The translations under genes and the position numbers were made by a program. A DNA stretch of 64,000 nt from Bacillus sp. A301a_S52 (lineage in GTDB: Bacteria; Bacillota; Bacilli; Bacillales; Salisediminibacteriaceae). Position 1 is the first letter of the stretch; each line of letters starts with the position of its first letter. Of the stretch, positions 8,730-16,041 are shown piece by piece. Below the pieces are notes generated by a model that was not told the origin of the DNA, made no database searches, and worked only from the letters and a program-made list of their open reading frames with translations. The stretch covers positions 1,802,001-1,866,000 of the forward strand of contig JABXYP010000001.1 of assembly GCA_024701455.1 (NCBI GenBank), written 5' to 3'.

Positions 8730-9044
8730 CTAACCACTCCTTATAGATTATATTACACCCAAAAGTATAGCATAAATTAGTAAGGATAAAGTCTTTAACA
8801 CCATGAATTAAGTTCCTTAAACAAATATGATCAAATGTCATAAGTATGTAATTTTAATTACGCAATTGAAAAAACAATTGTTTCCGTGATATGTGAGGGG
8901 CTAAAGTAGGTGGGAGCTGAACTAACTGACATGTCATTATTCGGGGGATGCAACTGAACTTTGCTAAATTGGTGTAAGACAGACACTCTAACATGATGGT
9001 GGGCATATAAATAGAAAACGAGTTAAAGGAGGGAGTGTTTACAC
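8730..9044. promoter_or_regulatory. divergent intergenic region between aldo/keto reductase and sigK
   Basis: This 315-nt region must hold both promoters. Two palindromes stand side by side: GTAATTTTAATTAC at 8848-8861, and CAATTG repeated at 8863-8868 and 8875-8880 around an A6 run. A CATATAAA sequence at 9004-9011 resembles the -10 element of mother-cell sigma-E/K promoters and lies before the AAAGGAGGGAG ribosome site of sigK. No convincing -35 element was seen. Confidence 0.4.
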
Positions 9045-9767
9045 ATGTCCACCATTTTGGCAGCTATCACGCATGTAGTGAAAGAGCTGCTAGTCTTTGT
9101 GTCATTTGTAAAGAACAATGCCTTTCCACAGCCATTAAGCCAGCAGGATGAAAAAAAATACATTGAATTAATGAAGGAAGGAGACGAACACGCCCGCAAT
9201 TTACTCATTGAACATAACCTGCGCTTAGTGGCTCATATCGTGAAGAAATTTGAGAATACCCGTGAAGACACAGAAGATCTTATTTCCATCGGTACAATTG
9301 GACTTATTAAGGCGATTGAAAGCTATTCATCTGGTAAAGGGACAAAGCTTGCAACGTATGCGGCCCGCTGTATTGAAAATGAAATTTTAATGCATTTACG
9401 GGCATTAAAGAAAGTAAGAAAAGATGTGTCGTTGCATGATCCGATAGGTCAAGATAAAGAAGGAAATGAAATTAGCCTCATTGATGTTCTTCAAGCAGAA
9501 ACCGAGGATCTTGTGGATCAAATTCAGTTGAATATGGAAAAAAAGCAAATATATAAATACATTCACGTCCTTGATAGTCGGGAAAAAGAAGTGATTGTTG
9601 GTCGTTTTGGTTTAGATATGAAGAAGGAAAAAACTCAGCGAGAAATTTCGAAAGAACTGGGGATTTCTAGAAGTTATGTATCGCGTATTGAAAAAAGAGC
9701 ACTCATGAAACTGTTTCATGAGTTCTATCGTGATCATAAAAAAGGTCTTCGAAAAGGAAAGGGTTAG
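9045..9767 (+). CDS. sigK: RNA polymerase sporulation sigma factor SigK precursor
   Basis: The late mother-cell sigma factor, 240 residues and uninterrupted, so no skin-type element splits it here. Residues 1-20 form the hydrophobic pro-sequence; by comparison with B. subtilis pro-sigma-K the SpoIVFB cut falls near Ser20/Phe21, just before [11 protein letters not shown]. Region 2 ([49 protein letters not shown]) and region 4 ([21 protein letters not shown]) are intact. The product directs coat and cortex maturation genes. The start follows a strong AAAGGAGGGAG. Confidence 0.96.
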   Translation: MSTILAAITHVVKELLVFVSFVKNNAFPQPLSQQDEKKYIELMKEGDEHARNLLIEHNLRLVAHIVKKFENTREDTEDLISIGTIGLIKAIESYSSGKGTKLATYAARCIENEILMHLRALKKVRKDVSLHDPIGQDKEGNEISLIDVLQAETEDLVDQIQLNMEKKQIYKYIHVLDSREKEVIVGRFGLDMKKEKTQREISKELGISRSYVSRIEKRALMKLFHEFYRDHKKGLRKGKG

Positions 9768-9798
9768 ATTAACTTTATAATGAGAGCTTCTCGTTAAA

Positions 9799-9839
9799 CG
9801 CCTCCACTCGACAATGATAGTCGATGGAGGCGCTTTTTC
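9799..9839 (+). terminator. sigK terminator
   Basis: A stem of about 13 bp (CGCCTCCACTCGAC against GTCGATGGAGGCG) is followed by CTTTTTC, 32 nt after the sigK stop. It also separates sigK from the convergent gerA-family gene. Confidence 0.85.
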
Positions 9840-9897
9840 AATGGTAGGTGATTTTAGACAAATTCATAGGGAGAGGAAAAGATATGACGTTTTGTCA

Positions 9898-11355
9898 TTA
9901 TTTTTTCACTTTCTTAGCCTCCGCTCGTCTGGCATATAGGCTACGCATAGATTTCTTGAAGAAATCTGTCATTTTCACCGATAGATGATATGAAAAATAA
10001 GGTTTTCCCATACTGGTTAGCTGACTAAGATGAAGCCAATAAATACATAAGCATATGATGATACCAGCAAACCCGAATAAGGTCGCCATAATCATCATTG
10101 GAAAACGAAGAAGTCTTATAGCCATAGTCATTTCTTTATTAGGTACAATAAAAGAAGCGCATGCTGTCAATGCTACGACAAATAACATGATTCGAGAAAT
10201 CAAACCAGTACTGATCACAAGGTCACCAATAACTAAGCCTCCAGCGAGGACGATAATTTTCCCTATAGGAGTTGGAAATAGAACCCCTATTTCTTGAATA
10301 GTGTCTATTAAGAGCTCAACTATTAAAGTTTCAAGAAAAGGACTGTATGTGATGAATGCCATGGCATCTTTCACGATAGAAGAGAGTATATAAGGAAAAA
10401 GATTTAAATGGAAACTAACTAACGCAATATAAAAACTCGGTAATGTCACAGAAGTAATAAAGCTAATAAGTCGTAATGGAGGAAGAAGCATCTTCTTTTT
10501 TTTACAACAGTTGATGGCAGTTTTATGAGTTTCATAAAAAGCCAAAAATGTCATCGGTAAAATAAGTGCTTGAGAATCCCCCTCAATAAAAAGAACGACT
10601 CGTCCTTTTAATAAATGGAAAGCACATGTGTTTAGCCGATCGGTTTTCATAAATTGAGGAAAGGGAGAGTAAGGAAAATCTTCTAAATGTTCCTCTACCA
10701 CCCCGGTAGTGAGTGCTTTCGTATTAGCTAATGTACTGAGGCGCCGGTTCATTTCTCGAAGGACCTCAGTATCAGCAGTGTTTTCTATATATACCAATGT
10801 TAGACTGCCGTCTTGGTCACTATTCATATGCTGAATCACTAATTGTTTATGTGACACGTGTTGTCTTAGATGAGAAATATTTTTTGCTTTTTCTTTCACC
10901 ACATAATCTACTGGACTTTGAAGGTGTCTCTCAGGTTTAAAGTGTGATGTTTTAATACAAAAACAGCAAGGGATACTATCGACAAAAACGATCGTATTTC
11001 CTACAAGTATTTCTTGTAGTATCTCAGCTTCCTCATAAATTTTTTTGGCACCAAGCGTATTAAAAAGCTGAAGTATCGTCTCGTAAGATGTTATCTGTGT
11101 AAGGTAAGTAGTTAAATCTAACTGTTTTTCCCGAGGTACTAAGGAGTCCAAATATATCATTTCACAATTTCCGTATGAAACGATCTGGTAGTGCTTAACG
11201 ATTAACTCATTTGTCCCGTTAAGTGCTTCCGTTACATAGAGGCTGTTCTTTTTAGCGGACGTCGTGACGTTAAATGAGGGAAGTGTTTCAGTTATCATTC
11301 TAAAATTGTCATTTTTGACTTCCTCATTTTTATGAAACCAGCTAAAGAGTTTCAT
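9898..11355 (-). CDS. GerA-family spore germination protein (A subunit)
   Basis: A 485-residue A subunit of a spore germinant receptor. It has a hydrophilic N-terminal domain (1 to about 245), the FPQFMKTDR junction, and several membrane segments in the C-terminal half with the conserved PTPIGKIIVLAGGLVIGD stretch. A subunits sit in the spore inner membrane and pair with B and C subunits to sense nutrients. No gerB or gerC gene adjoins it, so it is a lone copy. The ERPD motif normal at the junction reads DRLN. A possible sigma-G promoter (TGAATA, 18 nt, CACAATG) lies at 11414-11444 on the minus strand. Confidence 0.88.
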   Translation of the reverse strand: MKLFSWFHKNEEVKNDNFRMITETLPSFNVTTSAKKNSLYVTEALNGTNELIVKHYQIVSYGNCEMIYLDSLVPREKQLDLTTYLTQITSYETILQLFNTLGAKKIYEEAEILQEILVGNTIVFVDSIPCCFCIKTSHFKPERHLQSPVDYVVKEKAKNISHLRQHVSHKQLVIQHMNSDQDGSLTLVYIENTADTEVLREMNRRLSTLANTKALTTGVVEEHLEDFPYSPFPQFMKTDRLNTCAFHLLKGRVVLFIEGDSQALILPMTFLAFYETHKTAINCCKKKKMLLPPLRLISFITSVTLPSFYIALVSFHLNLFPYILSSIVKDAMAFITYSPFLETLIVELLIDTIQEIGVLFPTPIGKIIVLAGGLVIGDLVISTGLISRIMLFVVALTACASFIVPNKEMTMAIRLLRFPMMIMATLFGFAGIIICLCIYWLHLSQLTSMGKPYFSYHLSVKMTDFFKKSMRSLYARRAEAKKVKK

Positions 11356-11532
11356 GGTTTTCTCCTTTTGATAAAGTCCAGATTGTTAAATATATGAAAA
11401 GATTTTATATTTTCATTGTGCCTGTATTAAATAAAATTTATTCATTTATATTGGTAAGTGATACCTCTTAGTTAATATCTTTGTAGAAAATATGATAAGA
11501 TAATGACGGATAACGTTGAAACAGGAGGATAA

Positions 11533-12522
11533 ATGATGAAATTTATTGATAATGAACGTGTAACTGATCCAAGAATTAATTTAGCAATTGAAGAGTATGC
11601 TTTAAGGCATCTACCAATTGATGATACGTATTTACTTTTTTACGTTAATGAGCCGTCAATCATCGTAGGCAAAAACCAAAATACAATTGAAGAAATAAAT
11701 AAAGAGTATGTGGAAAAGAATCATATTCATGTTGTCCGACGCCTTTCCGGAGGTGGGGCGGTGTATCATGATTTAGGAAATTTAAATTTTAGTTTTTTGA
11801 CGAGAGATGACGGAGAAAGCTTTTCTAATTTCCAGAAATTCACCTCACCTGTTATTCATGCACTTCAAAAGCTAGGTGTTAATGCGCAATTAAGTGGGCG
11901 TAACGATATTCAAGTGGGTGAAAAGAAAATTTCGGGTAACGCACAGTATACGACAAAGGGACGAATGTTTAGTCACGGTACGTTGTTACTTGATTCAGAA
12001 ATTGAAAAAGTGGTGGATGCATTAAAAGTAAACGCTGAGAAAATACGCTCTAAAGGTATTAAATCCATTAGAAGTCGGGTAGCTAATATTAATGAGTTTT
12101 TAGAAAATAAATTAACAGTAGATGAATTAAAGAAAGTGCTATTAGACGATATCTTTTCTGGTGGCGATGTGGAAACATATAAACTCACGGAAAATGATTG
12201 GGAAGGGATTAAGCAAATATCAAATGAAAGATATGGTAACTGGGATTGGAATTATGGAAAGTCTCCAAAGTTTGACTTGCATCGTTCTAAACGATTTGAA
12301 GGGGGCACGATTGATGTTCGACTAAATGTGTCCAAAGGGAAGATTACTGAGTGTAAAATATTTGGTGACTTTTTTGGTGTAGGAGAAGTAAGTGATGTGG
12401 AAGAATTACTGACAGGTGTTAAATATGAAAAAAATGCCCTTCACGAGGCTTTGGCAGATGTTGATATGAGCTATTACTTTGGGAAGGCTCCACGTGAAGG
12501 ATTAATAGAACTCATATATTAG
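11533..12522 (+). CDS. lplJ: lipoate-protein ligase
   Basis: Activates free lipoate with ATP and attaches it to E2 and GcvH lipoyl domains. The 329 residues have RRLSGGGAVYHD (69-80) and the lysine of KISGNAQ (Lys132), both characteristic of LplA/LplJ. The C-terminal accessory domain is present. The start is the first of two tandem ATGs after ACAGGAGGA. It is a single gene between divergent gerA and convergent deoD. Confidence 0.93.
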   Translation: MMKFIDNERVTDPRINLAIEEYALRHLPIDDTYLLFYVNEPSIIVGKNQNTIEEINKEYVEKNHIHVVRRLSGGGAVYHDLGNLNFSFLTRDDGESFSNFQKFTSPVIHALQKLGVNAQLSGRNDIQVGEKKISGNAQYTTKGRMFSHGTLLLDSEIEKVVDALKVNAEKIRSKGIKSIRSRVANINEFLENKLTVDELKKVLLDDIFSGGDVETYKLTENDWEGIKQISNERYGNWDWNYGKSPKFDLHRSKRFEGGTIDVRLNVSKGKITECKIFGDFFGVGEVSDVEELLTGVKYEKNALHEALADVDMSYYFGKAPREGLIELIY

Positions 12523-12524
12523 TT

Positions 12525-12574
12525 AAAAAGGCGCTGTCTTCAAGTTTCATTTTTTGAAGATCGCGCCTTTTAAA
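12525..12574 (+). terminator. bidirectional terminator between lplJ and deoD
   Basis: AAAAAGGCGC...TCTTCAA pairs with TTGAAGA...GCGCCTTTT, with T or A runs on each side. It serves lplJ on the plus strand and deoD on the minus strand. Confidence 0.85.
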
Positions 12575-12606
12575 ATTGGTTTCTACCACCAGTATTAGAC
12601 TTGTTT

Positions 12607-13311
12607 TTACTTAATAGCAGCAGTAAGTGCTACGTCTACCATGTCATTAAACGTGCTCTGGCGCTCTTCAGAACTCGTTTCTTCACCAGTTAAAATATGA
12701 TCACTGACTGTCAGTACAGATAAGGCATTGGCATCAAAGCGAGCTGCAATGGTGTAAAGGGCGGATGTTTCCATTTCTACTGCTAATACTTGATGATTAG
12801 CAAGAAGCGGAATTAAATCCTTGTCCTCATTATAAAAAACATCGCTCGTAAAAACACTGCCAACTTTAACATTTAACTCATGAGCAGTTGCTCCTTCATA
12901 AGCTTTTTTAAGTAAATCAAAGTTAGCGGTTGGTGCAAAATCAATCCCTTTAAAATGATGCTGATTCACGCCTGAGTTGGAAGTAGCACTCATAGCAATG
13001 ATAACGTCTCGTACTTTGACATCCTTTTGAATTGCTCCGCATGTCCCTACCCGAATCAGGTTTTTGACCCCATAGCTGTTAATTAATTCATGGACATAAA
13101 TTGAAATTGAAGGTACACCCATGCCTGTCCCTTGAACAGAAATTCGGTTACCTTTATATGTCCCTGTAAAACCGAGCATTCCTCTTACTTCATTATAACA
13201 AGTTACATCGGTTAGAAAATTTTCTGCGATATATTTTGCGCGAAGAGGATCACCTGGCAATAAGATGGACTCTGCAATGTCACCTTGTTTTGCTCCAATA
13301 TGTACACTCAT
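12607..13311 (-). CDS. deoD: purine-nucleoside phosphorylase, DeoD type
   Basis: Splits purine nucleosides with phosphate to base and ribose-1-phosphate. The 234 residues match hexameric bacterial [16 protein letters not shown] (phosphate site), VRVGTCGAI, and [12 protein letters not shown] (nucleoside site), with catalytic Asp in VSDHILTGE. The start follows AAGGAGG. Monocistronic and divergent from the HD-GYP gene. Confidence 0.96.
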   Translation of the reverse strand: MSVHIGAKQGDIAESILLPGDPLRAKYIAENFLTDVTCYNEVRGMLGFTGTYKGNRISVQGTGMGVPSISIYVHELINSYGVKNLIRVGTCGAIQKDVKVRDVIIAMSATSNSGVNQHHFKGIDFAPTANFDLLKKAYEGATAHELNVKVGSVFTSDVFYNEDKDLIPLLANHQVLAVEMETSALYTIAARFDANALSVLTVSDHILTGEETSSEERQSTFNDMVDVALTAAIK

Positions 13312-13497
13312 CTCATATAGCCTCCTTCATAAAAGTTCATGATTAACCTTAAAAATACCATAGAAATACAGAAAAAAGCAAAATAAATGGCTAAATAGAT
13401 CGAATAATATTGAGAACTTGATGTAGCTTTTCCTATGGAAGGAATATGAGACATAGGACTTATTGATAAACTCTCTAAAATAAGCGGATTTCCCTAC

Positions 13498-13525
13498 TTG
13501 GTATGGTATATTAGTCGTATATGAT
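13498..13525 (+). promoter_or_regulatory. candidate sigma-A promoter for the HD-GYP gene
   Basis: TTGGTA (13498-13503) and TATGAT (13520-13525) with a 16-nt spacer lie 21 nt before the start codon of the HD-GYP gene. The match is fair and spacing is within range; no experimental support. Confidence 0.5.
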
Positions 13526-13546
13526 ACGATCGAATGAGGTGGAAAG

Positions 13547-14653
13547 ATGGAAGTAATTAATAGTTTAAATTGGGAGGAAACCATTATTGGCCGAGTACTT
13601 GCTGATGATGTCGTTTCTCAATCAGGTCATTTTTTATTGAGAAAAGGGACCGTTTTAACCCATTGGCATCTTAATATTTTAAAAAATCATAGTATTGAAG
13701 AGATACGATTAAAAGAACAGACAGAACCACCTGTTAGTTTAGAGTTAAAACAAGTTTTTAAACATAAGGAACCACTGTCTACTCATTATTATGAAAACAT
13801 TAAAGAGATTAAAAGGCTTTTTCAGGATGCTATATCTAAACAAGTACCTTCTTTACAAGAATTTATGGTACCTTTCACACCTTTAATGGAAACTGTGCTG
13901 AAAGGCCCAGATATTTTCTTAGAGTTGCGACATATAAAAGGCCATGATGAGTATACATTTCGCCATTGTTTAAATGTGGGTCTTCTATCGGCCACTATTG
14001 GAAAAATTTTACGCTATCCGCACAGTGAGACAGTAAAATTAGGAACAATGGGATTTTTACATGATATTGGAAAAATGAAAGTGTCATTGCAAATATTGAA
14101 TAAGGAAGATACGCTGACGGAGGAAGAGTTTAAAGAAATCCAAAATCATACGATTTATGGCCGAGATATCTTGAACGAAATGCAAGGAACCAGTGAAGAT
14201 ATTATTAATGGTGCTCTTTATCATCATGAAAGAATGAACGGTTCAGGCTATCCTTTTGGAATTAGGAAACAAGAGATTCCTTTTTTAGCGCAAATTATTG
14301 CGGTAGCAGATGTGTATGACGCTATTTCTTCTGATAGAATTTATCGTGATAAATTTACACCTTTTGAAGCACTTGACGAGTTAGTACAGGAAGTATATAA
14401 GGATAAGCTCAATGGCGAAATTGTTTTCCCATTTGTTTCTCACATTCTTAATGGCTACATTGGAAAAGAAGTGGAATTGAGTAATGGTGGTAAAGGAGAA
14501 ATCGTTCAACTGTTTATGGAAGAAATTAACCGTCCACTTATTAAAGTAGGAGACGATTTTATTGATTTAAAAACAGAGCGACAACTTCATATAAAAGATG
14601 TTTATATTCCAGATAAAAATTTTGCATTTAACTCTAATAAAGAGGACATATAA
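13547..14653 (+). CDS. HD-GYP domain protein, probable cyclic-dinucleotide phosphodiesterase
   Basis: A 368-residue protein without membrane segments. Residues about 130-300 are an HD-GYP domain with metal-binding HDIGK (172-176) and HHERMNGSGYP (226-236), the residues used to hydrolyse c-di-GMP or related dinucleotides. The N-terminal 120 residues resemble the small DUF3391-like/helical region often found before HD-GYP, and the last 60 form a small beta domain. Start follows GAGGTGG. It is alone between two terminators. Substrate is inferred from the family. Confidence 0.88.
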   Translation: MEVINSLNWEETIIGRVLADDVVSQSGHFLLRKGTVLTHWHLNILKNHSIEEIRLKEQTEPPVSLELKQVFKHKEPLSTHYYENIKEIKRLFQDAISKQVPSLQEFMVPFTPLMETVLKGPDIFLELRHIKGHDEYTFRHCLNVGLLSATIGKILRYPHSETVKLGTMGFLHDIGKMKVSLQILNKEDTLTEEEFKEIQNHTIYGRDILNEMQGTSEDIINGALYHHERMNGSGYPFGIRKQEIPFLAQIIAVADVYDAISSDRIYRDKFTPFEALDELVQEVYKDKLNGEIVFPFVSHILNGYIGKEVELSNGGKGEIVQLFMEEINRPLIKVGDDFIDLKTERQLHIKDVYIPDKNFAFNSNKEDI

Positions 14654-14665
14654 TCACACCTTTTT

Positions 14666-14691
14666 AAAACCTTGGCATGCCAAGGTTTTTT
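14666..14691 (+). terminator. terminator after the HD-GYP gene
   Basis: A perfect palindrome, AAAACCTTGGCATGCCAAGG followed by TTTTTT, 12 nt past the stop codon. Confidence 0.85.
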
Positions 14692-14711
14692 AGTTTGTCT
14701 TTACTGAGGGA

Positions 14712-14749
14712 ACAAAAAACCTAAGTCCTTATTGAAGACAGGACTTAGG
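14712..14749 (-). terminator. terminator after the thioredoxin-fold gene
   Basis: On the minus strand CCTAAGTCCT pairs with AGGACTTAGG and is followed by TTTTTTG, just beyond the stop codon of the gene ending at 14764. Confidence 0.85.
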
Positions 14750-14763
14750 AGGTGGACGGAAAA

Positions 14764-15213
14764 CTATTTTTGCTCTACACCGAGAACACGATTTACACGT
14801 TTACGAAGCATTTTCATACCACCGCCACCTGCTTGAAAGTGGCGTAGTTGACCATCTTTATCAAACACGTAATAGGCGGGCACATATTGATTTTCAAACG
14901 CATCAGTCAATTTATGTTCACTGTCAACGTATATCGGTTGGCTAATGTCATGTTCCTTGGCAGTAGCTTCGATAGTACTCAAATCAAGGTCCTTTTCAGA
15001 GCGAGGCATATGGACAGCGATCACATTCAGCTCATCTTTGTATTCGTCACGAAAAGTATTCACATCAGGCATAGCATCTTTACAAAGGCCGCAGCTTACA
15101 GACCAAAAGTGAATGAGAGTTGGTTTGTCACCTATTAGCTCTGTTTTTGATGTTTCACCATTTAACCAAGTGGTTGCACCGTCTAGTTCTGGCATTGGTT
15201 CACGTAGCTTCAT
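14764..15213 (-). CDS. TlpA/ResA-like thiol-disulfide oxidoreductase
   Basis: A 149-residue thioredoxin-fold protein with the redox motif CGLC at 41-44 inside HFWSVSCGLCKDAMP and a cis-proline segment VPAYYVFD. There is no signal peptide, so unlike ResA or StoA it should act in the cytoplasm. It lies 97 nt after a 2-Cys peroxiredoxin gene on the same strand with no clear terminator between them, so it may be co-transcribed and could reduce that enzyme; this is inference. Confidence 0.85.
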   Translation of the reverse strand: MKLREPMPELDGATTWLNGETSKTELIGDKPTLIHFWSVSCGLCKDAMPDVNTFRDEYKDELNVIAVHMPRSEKDLDLSTIEATAKEHDISQPIYVDSEHKLTDAFENQYVPAYYVFDKDGQLRHFQAGGGGMKMLRKRVNRVLGVEQK

Positions 15214-15310
15214 TTAAAACACTCCTCATAAATTAAAAATCTTCTACTTATTACTCATCTCATATAGTAAGGGATATGAATGAACGGTCTAGGGAGTTCT
15301 ATGTCCCCTT

Positions 15311-15856
15311 TTATAAAGTAGCTTGTCCAGGCTTCCAATTTGCAGGACAAAGTCCGCCAGTTTGCAGCGCTTGAAGGACACGTAAAGTTTCATCGACATC
15401 GCGTCCGATATTATTGTGATTGACAACTGAATACATCAATTCACCTTCAGGGCTGATGATGAAAAGTCCTCTTAGGGCCACACCTTCGTCTTCAATAAGA
15501 ACACCGTATTCGCGAGAAACAGTATGGTTCGTATCAGCAGCCAGTGGATACTTGAGGTCGCCTAGACCATTATTATCACGGTGTGTATTGATCCACGCTA
15601 AATGTGTGTGAACGGTATCAGTTGAAACTCCGATGACTTCAGCATCTAAATCTTCAAATTCGTCGTATCGATCACTTAATGATGTAATTTCTGTTGGACA
15701 AACATGAGTAAAATCCATTGGATAAAAGAACAGCACTGTCCATTGGTCTTTTTTCATGTAGTCTTCTAAAGATACTTTACTAAATTCTTTATTAGGCATG
15801 ACAGCTTCCATCTCAAATCTTGGTGCCTGTTTAGCTACCATTCGCTTATCTGACAT
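15311..15856 (-). CDS. typical 2-Cys peroxiredoxin
   Basis: Reduces hydrogen peroxide and organic peroxides. The ATG at 15856 is used because AAGGAGAG precedes it; a longer reading to 15931 has no ribosome site. The 181 residues contain the peroxidatic Cys53 in FYPMDFTHVCPTEI and the resolving Cys170 in GLCPANW, so it belongs to the AhpC/Prx1 group. A palindrome that could be a Fur/PerR-family operator sits 18-33 nt upstream of the start. A thioredoxin-fold gene follows. Confidence 0.93.
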   Translation of the reverse strand: MSDKRMVAKQAPRFEMEAVMPNKEFSKVSLEDYMKKDQWTVLFFYPMDFTHVCPTEITSLSDRYDEFEDLDAEVIGVSTDTVHTHLAWINTHRDNNGLGDLKYPLAADTNHTVSREYGVLIEDEGVALRGLFIISPEGELMYSVVNHNNIGRDVDETLRVLQALQTGGLCPANWKPGQATL

Positions 15857-15873
15857 CGTTATCTCTCCTTGAT

Positions 15874-15889
15874 AATAATAGTTATTATT
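15874..15889 (-). promoter_or_regulatory. palindrome upstream of peroxiredoxin, possible PerR/Fur-type operator
   Basis: AATAATA, GT, TATTATT is a perfect 7-2-7 inverted repeat within TTGATAATAATAGTTATT. PerR and Fur boxes are 7-1-7 AT-rich palindromes, and peroxide-responsive genes are classic PerR targets. The spacing differs by one base, so this is only a candidate. Confidence 0.35.
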
Positions 15890-16041
15890 TTGTACACAAT
15901 TTATTCTTACATTCGCGTATCTACATGTCAAGTGAAAAGGTTCACTATCTTATTAAACCTTAAATATTATTATATATAAAGCTAATTATTTAATTCAACT
16001 AATGTGCTCATCTACTTATGTGGAACCAATTCTCAATGCGA

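Noticed and set aside
13327..13584. 85-codon ORF between deoD and the HD-GYP gene
   Set aside because: It covers the divergent promoter region, has no ribosome site and reads into the HD-GYP start from the opposite strand.
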